Part shown: piece after piece, positions 54,909 through 63,038 of the stretch
How positions within the stretch are numbered: position 1 is the first letter of the stretch
How the letters are laid out: each line of letters begins with the position of its first letter
From: Mobiluncus massiliensis
GTDB lineage: Bacteria; Actinomycetota; Actinomycetes; Actinomycetales; Actinomycetaceae
Assembly: GCF_949769255.1 (NCBI RefSeq)
Contig: NZ_OX458329.1
Coordinates: 1,984,001-2,048,000, forward strand
Length of the DNA stretch: 64,000 bases
Direction: 5' to 3'
The notes under the pieces: generated by a model
What the model saw: only the letters and a program-made list of their open reading frames with translations
Database searches by the model: none
What the model was told of the DNA's origin: nothing
Position numbers and translations under genes: made by a program

Positions 54909-55658
54909 ATGTCTGTTATGGCCGGAAGCAACAAAAAAGCCCGCCGGACACGCGATGAGGGCGTGTACTGGTTGGACGACACCCCGGTGTACCTGACGCG
55001 AAAAAACGTGCGCAACCTGCGGCTACGTATTAATGAACGCGGCGAATTCCATCTCTCTATTCCCTGGCGGGCATCGATGCCGATGGCTCGGGACTTCCTG
55101 CATGAACAGGCTGCCTGGATTGCCCGGCAGCAGGAGCGCTTCGCGAGGCGACAAGCGGCGCAGCCGCGACTGGTGGATGGCGAAACGGTCGCGTGGTGGG
55201 GTCAAGACGTCCCCCTCAAGGTCGTGGAGGACCCTCGCCCTCGCGCGCGTGCCACTGCGGAAGTGGGCGCCGGAGCGATCGTACTGCACCTGCCGGTGGG
55301 AGCCTCCCTGGAAAAACGCCAACGCGCTTTGGATAAATTGCGCAAAACATCCCTGGAAATCCGGTTGGCTCCGGTCTTGGCCAAGTGGGCGGCAGCCTTT
55401 GAGACCGAGCCCGGACCGGTGCGGATTCGACGCATGAAGTCACGTTGGGGATCATGCAACCCGCGCACGCGGGCGCTGACGTTTAACCTGGAACTGAGTG
55501 CGAAAGATCCGAAGTACCTCGATTACGTGGTGGCTCACGAGTTTACGCACTATTTTCACCCCAACCACGGCCCCGAATTTCATGAATTGCTATCAGCCAA
55601 GCTGCCCCAGGAACGCCAGCTGCACCGCGCTTTGAACCGACGCAAACGTACTGCTTGA
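54909..55658 (+). CDS. YgjP-like (M48/DUF45) metallopeptidase-fold protein
   Basis: A 249-residue cytoplasmic protein. The zinc motif is VVAHEFTHYFHPNHGPEFHEL near 205-225, with the HExxH as HEFTH and a third His downstream. The preceding RMKSRWGSCNPRTRALTFNLEL is the DUF45 hallmark. Such proteins are annotated as UTP pyrophosphatase or metal-dependent hydrolase, with limited evidence. ATG at 54909 has only weak SD context; an inverted repeat 25 bp upstream may control it. Confidence 0.88.
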   Translation: MSVMAGSNKKARRTRDEGVYWLDDTPVYLTRKNVRNLRLRINERGEFHLSIPWRASMPMARDFLHEQAAWIARQQERFARRQAAQPRLVDGETVAWWGQDVPLKVVEDPRPRARATAEVGAGAIVLHLPVGASLEKRQRALDKLRKTSLEIRLAPVLAKWAAAFETEPGPVRIRRMKSRWGSCNPRTRALTFNLELSAKDPKYLDYVVAHEFTHYFHPNHGPEFHELLSAKLPQERQLHRALNRRKRTA

Positions 55659-55691
55659 AAAACCCAATGACACCCATATCCGAGAAAGCAA

Positions 55692-55719
55692 AGCCCCCGG
55701 CGGAATACCGCCGGGGGCT
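55692..55719. terminator. Bidirectional terminator
   Basis: A perfect 12-bp GC-rich stem, AGCCCCCGGCGG (55692-55703) with CCGCCGGGGGCT (55708-55719), and AATA loop between the convergent YgjP-like and protease genes. Flanking T/A tracts are short. Confidence 0.85.
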
Positions 55720-55743
55720 GTCGCTATTTGAGAATCTCAGAGG

Positions 55744-58700
55744 TTACTTGGACAAAGTCCCCTTCACACTCTTGACAATCTTTAACACCTGCGAGTTGGA
55801 GTCAAAGTAGGCCACGTTAGACAGGTTGCCGTCCTTGTCAAGGAAGAACAACACCGGCACGTAGTTGGGTCCCACTACGTTGAACAGCGGGTAGCCGTTG
55901 AGGTAGAAATCGCTTTCCATGTCGGACAGGCCCAAACGGCTCAACGTGTAGCGCACGGTGGAAGAATTCCCAGACAACATAACTTCGGCAAAGTTGAACC
56001 CTGACTTGTTGATGTCGTGCAGCTGGCGCCAACTGGCCTGGCAGGCCGAGCAATCCGGACGTCCCAAAGCCACCACGGTCGGACGCTTCCCGTCCAACAA
56101 ATCGCTCATCTTGAGCGATTTGCCGTCCAGAGACTGGAGCGTGTAACCGCTCAGATTCTTGCCGTAGGCGGGGCGAATCTTGGAAGCCAAGTCGCTGCCC
56201 GACAGGTGCGCAAACTCGCCGTTGGCGGAGCGCTGAGCATAGCTGAGCGTGGTGAGTTCACCGTTATCGCCGGGGTCGACCGGGTCATCGCCGGGATCAT
56301 CAGGATTCACGGTCGGATCCGGAGTCGGCTTGTTGTCATCCGGGTCAACCGGGTCGGCCTTATCGCTAAACGTACGCTCCACGAAGGCCGGAAGCGTCTC
56401 CGCGGTTTGGGCTCCGCCAATGTTGACCAGGCGTCCGTTGGCGTCCAACAGCAGTGTGTTCGGGGTGGTCAGGAAGTCCGCCCGAGCGGCCCAAATGGTG
56501 TCCACCGCGTCATAGTAGATATGGGGACGCATGGCTTCCAGACCGTTTTCGGTGATGACCTTGTCAACCATGTTCACGGTTTCTTGCATATTATCCGCCA
56601 CGGAAGTCACAACTTCGATGAAGTTGTACTGGGTATGGTCGAGTTTCACCATTTCCTTCCAGGTGTTTACACAAGCGCCGCAGCCCGGGTAGCCGAACAT
56701 CAGCACGGTGGTCTTGTTCGGGTCCACCAGTGACTCTAGCGACTTCACCTGGCCGGAGGCATCCTTCACCCGGTATTGCAAGAAGTTCTTGCCATAGTGG
56801 TGGGTCAAGGATTCGTAAGCCACATCGGTGTGCTGCAAGCCCTTGAAATCTCCGCGTTTTTCACGCTGGTCAAAGGTCAACCAAGACAACCCGGAATTGG
56901 GCTGAACCTTGCCGTCTGGGGTGACCCGGAACAGGGCCAGACCGTTGCCGTCAACAAAGTTGGCTTTCGTGGCCGTTATCGCTACGCGGTACACCCCGTT
57001 GGGGGTGTTAGCCGGCAGCTTCACGTCCATGGTAGCGTCACCGCGGTTACTCATCGTCAAATCCTGGGAGGCAATAGTCTGACCCGCAGCATTCGTGACG
57101 ATGACTTTGGCATTAGCCTTGCGGATGTAGTTGCCGTCCAAGTCATTGACCAGCACATTGATCTTGGCGGTGTCCCCCGCCCGGTAAGCCGGAGCATCAG
57201 TGGAGGCCACGATATCGAGAGCCTTCACATATTCGGGGAACACGGCATCGCGGCCCTCGTTGAGCCACTTGGTCATTCCGCCGTTCATCCAGTAAATGTA
57301 CTTGAAGCCCTTTTCCTGCATGAGCTTGGCGGTGGCCCCGCTGCGAACCTGAGTACGGCACAGCAACAGGTAGGTCTTGTCCTTATCGAGGGTATCCAAC
57401 CATTCTGACAGGCCATCGGCATAGTAGTCGCGGTTCACCGCCCCATCGATGTGCGATTCGAGGTATTCAGCCTTGGTACGCATATCCAACAGCACGAAGT
57501 CATCCTTGCCCAGGCGCTCCCCGAGCAAAGTCGCGGCTTCATCAGTTTCAATCATCTTGTAGATCTTTTGTTTGCCATCGTTGGGGTCAACCGGATCCGG
57601 CTGGGGATATTCGGAACCAAAGACTACCGAATAGTGACCCACGCCCCGGTAGTATCCATTCGCGGCGATGGTGACTTCGACGTTGTAGCGTCCTTCACTC
57701 ATATCCGAATTCGGCTGGATAGAAACCCCAGTCTGACCGTAATAGTTCGTGCCTTTCACCAGGTTAGCCTCAAAACCATTAGGACCGGTCACATTGATGT
57801 AGGCCGTGGCGTAGGGCAGGGCGTAGCCGTAGGCGTTACGGGTCGTAATCGAAATCTGAGCCCGCTGACCAAAGTCATATTGGGTCGAAGCCGACTGGAA
57901 GTACACCATCGGGGTGTAGGGGTTGATTTGGTTGACGACATCGAATGACATCGTCGCCACGCCCCGGTTGAAACCAGGCTGGGTGGTGGTGAAACGTGCC
58001 AGGTAGGTACCCGGAACGGCGTTGCGAGCCGTGGTGTAGCTGTAGGTCGTCGCTCCTTGGTAGTTCGCCTGACCCTGATCCGAGTGAATGACCTGACCAG
58101 AGGGGTCAACGATGTCCACCTTAACCTGAGCTCCCGCGGCGTAACGTTGCGGTTGCCAGGTACTGACATAGAAGTTGATGGTACGTCCCCGAGCTACCAC
58201 AGAACGGTCTGTGGAAACTTTCGCCTTTAAGCTGGGAGCGGTGGGATCAACCTCACCATCGTCAGGTTTCGGCTTGTTGTCGTAAACCGTGTAGGTGAAC
58301 GACTGGCGAGCCGACTCGTAGCCGTCCTTCGCGACTGCCACGGTGAGGGTGTATTTCCCGGCTACCGTGTTGAGAGAGGCGGGCACCTTGAGGGTGGCCT
58401 TCCCATTGCGGTCGGTGATTCCGCTCAAACCGCGAGAAACGCCCTTCGGGTTGATGACTGTGGCGTTCACGTTGGTGTTTTCCACCGGGATGTTCGCTTG
58501 GTCCTTAACCGCCAGGTTCACGTTCAAGCCGTTGTTCTGGGCCACCTGGGTGGCGCTCAAAGTGGCTATCAGTTTCAAGGTGCGCTGTACCGGGGCCGGT
58601 TGCGTGACGGTGACCTGTACCGAGGCGCTAATTCCGGAACCGTCAGTCGCCTGCGCGGTAATGGTGGCATTGCCCGCAGCTACGGCGCTAACCTTACCGG

Positions 58701-60387
58701 AATCGTCAACCGTAGCAACCGCACTATCACTAGAGGTCCACTTCAATACCTTGTTGGTGGCGTTTTCAGGGGTGATGGTGGCTTGTACCGTGTCGCTGGA
58801 ACCGACCTGCAGCGACAGCTGCGAGGGGCTGAGCAGGATACCGTCGACACGCGTCTCATCGCCCGGCTTCGGCGTGCTACCGGCCGGAACGGTGATGGCT
58901 TTCAAGCTCACGTTCGAATTGGCGCGGAACCGGGTCAAATCTCCCCAAGAGCTACCGTCGTAGGAAATGTAGGACTGACCGGCGCGGGCCGTGGCACGCG
59001 AGGAATAACCCCACTGCGGCTGCTCAATCGGGATGGGGTAGTTGTATCCCGGAGTAGTCAACTTCACCATAATGGCGAAAGTGCGGCCTTTTGCGACGGT
59101 TAGTGGGTCGAGGTCTACCGTGTGGTAGCCCGCAAAGGTCAAGCGGCCCGAAGCTACCTGGTGAGAGGTGTCAAAACCTTTCGCGGGGGTAAAGTTCGGG
59201 TCTACGTAGACTTCGTAACTGGCGCCGTTAGAAGGCACGAAGAAACCGGCTTCCTTGACATCCACGTTTTCCTTGGTTGGACCAAAGACGTTGGCAAACC
59301 AGCCGGTTGGGCCTTGCCCGATGGTGCCGGTCATGCCCAGCGGATCGTAGTACCAGATGGTGCCGTTGTCGGTCTTGGGTTTCAGGACGAAAGCAGCGTT
59401 ATTGGTTTTGCCCATGATCCCGTCATAGTAGGAAACATAGAAGTAACCGTTGTCGTTGCCCCAGTTTTGTCCCCAGGAGTTCTTAACTATCCAGGCCCCG
59501 TTGCCCGGTGGACGGTAATAGAAGTTAGAGGCGGAATAGTTATCGTCCCAGCCCAGGATGCTCACCGCATGGTTGGGTGTACCGTAGCCGCGGTCATAAT
59601 GACCCATGGTGCGGAAGTTCAGGTAGTTCGTGCCGCCATAGACCGTGGTATACAGCGCTCCGTATTCCATCACCGCACGCTTCAAAGTTTCCGTGTCCGC
59701 TCCCGAGCGCATTGTCGGCAGGTAAAAGACCTCGTCAATGTCGAATAGCCGGTTCAGGTTGGACGGGGAACGGAAGTTGTAAGGGTTGTAGGGGTCGTCC
59801 CGCTCGGCAACCGGACCGCTCCAGCGCGCCAGGTAAGCCGCTGCGACTTGTTCGGTGCCGCCATCATTGGGACCCCAGTCAAAGCCGTGGGTGTTGCGCA
59901 TATTAGCTTCCGAATAGTCCGGGTTTGAGTCGAGCCCTTTGGACAGCGCAATCGATTCTTCGGAGGAGTTCGCCGCGAAGGACCAGCACGATCCGTTGGG
60001 TCCCTGGTCGCGCACCGGGGTAGAGCGGTTCAGTTCGCGCAGATCAAAACGAGCCGGCAGCTCGGCGGGGCCGCTGGAACGCAGCGGAGTGCGCGCACTG
60101 CCTAGCAAGTTGTAGTTTGTGTTGATTTTTACCGGGTCTTGGCGCTGACCATTTTCACGACTGCTGGGAGCTCTGAAGGATCTGTCAGAGCTGCGGGTGC
60201 GGCTGCGGTCGTGGGTAAAACTTGGGTTCAGCGGAGCGTCACTAACAGTCAAGTCCGCGTTGAGACTGGGATTTGGTTCAGTGTTCGGATCAGCTGCTGC
60301 CACGGTGGGCACTGAGGCACTGAAAGATAATCCCGCGATGGTGAGTAGGGAAACGAACCCCACTTTGATCTGAGATAGTTTCTTCAT
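55744..60387 (-). CDS. Secreted multidomain protein: papain-like C1 protease, Ig-like repeats, rhodanese and two thioredoxin folds
   Basis: 1547 residues. There is a Sec signal peptide at 1-32 (ATG 60387). The C1 peptidase domain (about 110-340) has Cys134 in QGPNGSCWSFA, His273 in PNHAVSILGWDD and Asn303 in KNSWGQNWG, followed by a lectin-like C1-associated domain to about 500. A BIG_2-type domain lies at about 515-595 and three beta-rich carrier or invasin-like domains at about 600-925. The rhodanese domain (about 940-1050) has Cys1010 in LLLCRTQVRSG, and another beta domain runs to 1155. Thioredoxin-like domains lie at about 1165-1340 (C1236GAC) and 1380-1547 (C1446SAC), each with a cis-Pro candidate. 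Asp/Pro linkers separate modules. No LPXTG or CWB anchor is seen, so it may be released. Confidence 0.88.
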   Translation of the reverse strand: MKKLSQIKVGFVSLLTIAGLSFSASVPTVAAADPNTEPNPSLNADLTVSDAPLNPSFTHDRSRTRSSDRSFRAPSSRENGQRQDPVKINTNYNLLGSARTPLRSSGPAELPARFDLRELNRSTPVRDQGPNGSCWSFAANSSEESIALSKGLDSNPDYSEANMRNTHGFDWGPNDGGTEQVAAAYLARWSGPVAERDDPYNPYNFRSPSNLNRLFDIDEVFYLPTMRSGADTETLKRAVMEYGALYTTVYGGTNYLNFRTMGHYDRGYGTPNHAVSILGWDDNYSASNFYYRPPGNGAWIVKNSWGQNWGNDNGYFYVSYYDGIMGKTNNAAFVLKPKTDNGTIWYYDPLGMTGTIGQGPTGWFANVFGPTKENVDVKEAGFFVPSNGASYEVYVDPNFTPAKGFDTSHQVASGRLTFAGYHTVDLDPLTVAKGRTFAIMVKLTTPGYNYPIPIEQPQWGYSSRATARAGQSYISYDGSSWGDLTRFRANSNVSLKAITVPAGSTPKPGDETRVDGILLSPSQLSLQVGSSDTVQATITPENATNKVLKWTSSDSAVATVDDSGKVSAVAAGNATITAQATDGSGISASVQVTVTQPAPVQRTLKLIATLSATQVAQNNGLNVNLAVKDQANIPVENTNVNATVINPKGVSRGLSGITDRNGKATLKVPASLNTVAGKYTLTVAVAKDGYESARQSFTYTVYDNKPKPDDGEVDPTAPSLKAKVSTDRSVVARGRTINFYVSTWQPQRYAAGAQVKVDIVDPSGQVIHSDQGQANYQGATTYSYTTARNAVPGTYLARFTTTQPGFNRGVATMSFDVVNQINPYTPMVYFQSASTQYDFGQRAQISITTRNAYGYALPYATAYINVTGPNGFEANLVKGTNYYGQTGVSIQPNSDMSEGRYNVEVTIAANGYYRGVGHYSVVFGSEYPQPDPVDPNDGKQKIYKMIETDEAATLLGERLGKDDFVLLDMRTKAEYLESHIDGAVNRDYYADGLSEWLDTLDKDKTYLLLCRTQVRSGATAKLMQEKGFKYIYWMNGGMTKWLNEGRDAVFPEYVKALDIVASTDAPAYRAGDTAKINVLVNDLDGNYIRKANAKVIVTNAAGQTIASQDLTMSNRGDATMDVKLPANTPNGVYRVAITATKANFVDGNGLALFRVTPDGKVQPNSGLSWLTFDQREKRGDFKGLQHTDVAYESLTHHYGKNFLQYRVKDASGQVKSLESLVDPNKTTVLMFGYPGCGACVNTWKEMVKLDHTQYNFIEVVTSVADNMQETVNMVDKVITENGLEAMRPHIYYDAVDTIWAARADFLTTPNTLLLDANGRLVNIGGAQTAETLPAFVERTFSDKADPVDPDDNKPTPDPTVNPDDPGDDPVDPGDNGELTTLSYAQRSANGEFAHLSGSDLASKIRPAYGKNLSGYTLQSLDGKSLKMSDLLDGKRPTVVALGRPDCSACQASWRQLHDINKSGFNFAEVMLSGNSSTVRYTLSRLGLSDMESDFYLNGYPLFNVVGPNYVPVLFFLDKDGNLSNVAYFDSNSQVLKIVKSVKGTLSK

Positions 60388-60890
60388 GATTTTCCTAAAC
60401 AATAGGTTCTCGGAATCAAGGCTGTTTGCATGACTCCCGGTTTCTATCAGAAACAAAAACCGTTACTGGTAATTTAGGGAGAAAAACTTTAAAAAACAAA
60501 AAAACGTTCAAGCACGTTTTTTTCTATTCAAAAATGGAGATAAAGTCGCAGTTCAGAGAGTTTTATTTACAGACCCGTAAAAAAGCCTAAAAAGGCGCTA
60601 TTTTTGTATTCAATACAGCCACCCTATGAACACAAGCCAAGAATTAAATATTTCAATGTACAGAATATGAACGTAAATTTGGGCGCTGCGGACAGCGTCC
60701 CTGCGCAGATGCATATTTCGCTGATTGAACAGATTGGTAACGTATGATTCCTGTCGACTACTGCGAATTTGTGTGTTCATTTGCACACCGAGACGGCTCG
60801 GGGACGTTGGTATGCAACAGAAAAACCCCTGCGGACTGTGCCAAACAGTACCGCAGGGGTCGTATCTAAGGATGCTTAAATCGAGTGAGG
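60388..60890. other. AT-rich intergenic region upstream of the secreted protease
   Basis: About 500 bp with markedly lower GC than the rest, containing A/T runs (60480-60540) and the hemQ terminator at its right end. No convincing gene: the 26-codon ORF near 60667 has no SD. It probably holds the protease promoter and a long 5' leader. Confidence 0.6.
60825..60860 (-). terminator. Intrinsic terminator of the haem gene unit
   Basis: The stem ACCCCTGCGG (60825-60834) with CCGCAGGGGT (60851-60860) is extended inward by ACTGT/ACAGT with one bulge. On the minus strand it is followed by GTTTTT. It lies 31 bp beyond the end of the HemQ frame. Confidence 0.88.
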
Positions 60891-60891
60891 A

Positions 60892-61704
60892 CTATTGTCC
60901 ACAACCGCAGGACGGTTCCTCAGACTGGCCGCACTGGCAGCTCGCATCATCGCGTTTGGGCTGCAAATCCACCCATTCACGAGGCTCCACGCGCACCCCG
61001 GTAAAGAACGGGGTGTCAACGCGCACGAACAGGCGGGCCTCAACCTCGCGCTGCTTGCGCAACACTCCCATGACCCGATCCAGGCGGTCCGCCTCTAGGG
61101 TGATGGTCCATTCCCAATCTCCCAGAGCAAACGCTGCCAGGGTTGAAACCGCCACGTCATTGAAATCGTGGCCGTTCATACCGTGTTCCTTGAGGATGGC
61201 GTTGCGCCGTGCCTTGGGCAGGTAGTACCAGTCCCAAGAGCGTACGAAAGGATAAACCGCGGCGTACTTGCGCGGGGCGAAACCGCCCCAGCAGGCGGGC
61301 AGGTGCGATTCGTTGAACTCAGCGGGCAGGTGGCGGCTCATCGCCGACCAGACCGGCTCGAACAAAGCGGGCCGACCGTGGCACGTCCCGATGGCTCCCA
61401 CCTTGCGGAAGGCTTCTTGCAGGGCTTCAGTATTATCGGCCAGCGCCCAAATCATCAGGTCAGCATCGGGACGGAACCCCGACACGTCATACCAGCCGCG
61501 CACCACTACGCCGTTCACCGCTTCTTCCAAACGGTGGGTAATGCGTTCCAGACGCTGCGGGTCGGTGGGCAGAGGCCGAGTCCGGCGGAACACCATGTGC
61601 AGGGAGTAATTCTCTCTGGCGTTGACTTCGTGATAATCGACCGCGTAATCGCGCGGGTCGCCGGTGATTTCCGGAGCTGTTTGAACGGATTCGGGATGTC
61701 CCAT
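60892..61704 (-). CDS. hemQ: HemQ as an independently started product within the fusion frame
   Basis: At the joint there is AAAGGAG, a 5-base spacer and ATG at 61704, an excellent ribosome site in the middle of the long frame. Translation from here yields a 270-residue HemQ of near-normal family length plus the short Cys tail. So HemQ may be made alone, as fusion, or both. The simplest history is that the ferrochelatase stop codon was lost in a former two-gene operon. Confidence 0.6.
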   Translation of the reverse strand: MGHPESVQTAPEITGDPRDYAVDYHEVNARENYSLHMVFRRTRPLPTDPQRLERITHRLEEAVNGVVVRGWYDVSGFRPDADLMIWALADNTEALQEAFRKVGAIGTCHGRPALFEPVWSAMSRHLPAEFNESHLPACWGGFAPRKYAAVYPFVRSWDWYYLPKARRNAILKEHGMNGHDFNDVAVSTLAAFALGDWEWTITLEADRLDRVMGVLRKQREVEARLFVRVDTPFFTGVRVEPREWVDLQPKRDDASCQCGQSEEPSCGCGQ

Positions 61705-63033
61705 GGTTTCTCCTTTGATTGGGGTTGGGTTAACAGTGTGATGAGGACGAGAGTGGATAGGGCGCGGATACTGGCAGCAGTTCGGTCCGCAGGTTTCCGC
61801 CAAGGGCGGGTAGGTGTCGGGCTCCACGGACTGCTGCGGGTGTTCTCCGCGCGCGAAGGCGGCCCGTTCGTAAACCAGGTCAGCCAGTTCATCCAGGAAC
61901 TCAGGGTCAGATTCCGCGGTGGCAGCCCGCCGATATTCCAAGCCCAGTTCCTGGGCGGTAGCGGCAGCCTCGGTGTCGAGATCATAGACGACTTCCATAT
62001 GGTCCGAAATAAAACCGAAGGGAGCCACGATGACCCGGCGCACCCCGGCGGCCGCCAAATCGCGCAAGTGGTCATTAATGTCAGGTTCCAACCACGCCTG
62101 GTGCGGGGAACCAGAACGCGAACAAAATGCCAGCGACCACGGCATTTCCAGTCCTTGTGCGGACAGGTGCCGGTTGATGGCTTGCGCTATCGCGAGGTGT
62201 TGAGCCAGGTAGGTCCAGCCCTGCCCCAGGGCATCTTGCTCACGGGTCACCACCGGCAAAGCGTCGAGGGCCTCGGGGGAGAAGTCTCTCAGGCGCTGGC
62301 GCAAGGGGACGCTGGGGCGGCTGACCGGAGTGTCAAAACGGTCGTCAAACAGCGCCGGTTTCCGCACTGTCGGGGAAGCCTCGGTCGCACTGTGAGCACA
62401 GCGGCACGGCCCGGAATGTCGCGCCATCTCTAGGGGAATCGAATGCGTTACGTAAACCAAGTGAACCTGTGAAGGTGACGTTGCGGCGGATTGGTCAGAA
62501 GCGAGAGTCACGTTTAGGTCCCGGGCGGCCGCCGCGATAGCGCGGGCGTTGGCGGTGACAAATCCGGGGGTGTTCGCAAAAGGGCGGACCCGGTCCAGCG
62601 TGACTTCACCGGCCACCTCAGGGCGGGCGGCGCGCAGGTCAGCGAGCGCCTGGGCCAGGTTTTCCCGGTATTGCCGGCATCCCGAATAACACGTGTAGGC
62701 GGTAGTGAACAGCGTCAAGATGCGGCGTGCTCCCTGGTCAACCAAGTCAATCAGACTTTCGCTGAAGTACGGGTGCCAGTTGCGGTTGCCTACCGTATAG
62801 ATGAGGTCATCGCCGAGGCGTTGGTGCAGGCCGGCCAGCAGCTCGTCATTGCGGGCATTAATCGGGGAAACACCGCCAAACAGGCGGTAGTGTCCGCCGA
62901 CTTGTTCCAGGCGGGAATCGGGAATCCCCGCCCCGCCGGTAGCATTGCGCAAGAACGGCAACACGTCCTCCGGGCCGTTCGGACCGCCATAGCTGACCAG
63001 CAGTAACGCATCGTAGGGAGACAAACTGTGCAT
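60892..63033 (-). CDS. Coproporphyrin ferrochelatase fused in frame to HemQ coproheme decarboxylase
   Basis: A single 713-residue frame. Residues 1 to about 410 are ferrochelatase (CpfC/HemH): LLLVSYGGPNGPEDVLPFL, catalytic His in YVTHSIPLEMA, SRSGSPHQAWLEPD and APFGFISDHMEVVYDLD. A cysteine group, CGPNCC, near 420 may bind a 2Fe-2S cluster as in other actinobacterial ferrochelatases. From about residue 444 the chlorite-dismutase-like HemQ follows: REDYSL-like NARENYSLHMVF, AVYPFVRSWDWYYLPKA with the probable catalytic Tyr, and a terminal CQCG...CGCG tail. Iron insertion and coproheme decarboxylation are consecutive steps of the coproporphyrin-dependent pathway. ATG 63033 lies 5 bp after hemA. 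An internal HemQ start exists (next entry). Confidence 0.9.
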   Translation of the reverse strand: MHSLSPYDALLLVSYGGPNGPEDVLPFLRNATGGAGIPDSRLEQVGGHYRLFGGVSPINARNDELLAGLHQRLGDDLIYTVGNRNWHPYFSESLIDLVDQGARRILTLFTTAYTCYSGCRQYRENLAQALADLRAARPEVAGEVTLDRVRPFANTPGFVTANARAIAAAARDLNVTLASDQSAATSPSQVHLVYVTHSIPLEMARHSGPCRCAHSATEASPTVRKPALFDDRFDTPVSRPSVPLRQRLRDFSPEALDALPVVTREQDALGQGWTYLAQHLAIAQAINRHLSAQGLEMPWSLAFCSRSGSPHQAWLEPDINDHLRDLAAAGVRRVIVAPFGFISDHMEVVYDLDTEAAATAQELGLEYRRAATAESDPEFLDELADLVYERAAFARGEHPQQSVEPDTYPPLAETCGPNCCQYPRPIHSRPHHTVNPTPIKGETMGHPESVQTAPEITGDPRDYAVDYHEVNARENYSLHMVFRRTRPLPTDPQRLERITHRLEEAVNGVVVRGWYDVSGFRPDADLMIWALADNTEALQEAFRKVGAIGTCHGRPALFEPVWSAMSRHLPAEFNESHLPACWGGFAPRKYAAVYPFVRSWDWYYLPKARRNAILKEHGMNGHDFNDVAVSTLAAFALGDWEWTITLEADRLDRVMGVLRKQREVEARLFVRVDTPFFTGVRVEPREWVDLQPKRDDASCQCGQSEEPSCGCGQ

Positions 63034-63038
63034 GGGAT

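Noticed and set aside
60667-60747. 26-codon ORF in the AT-rich gap upstream of the secreted protease
   Set aside because: No SD sequence and no supporting context.
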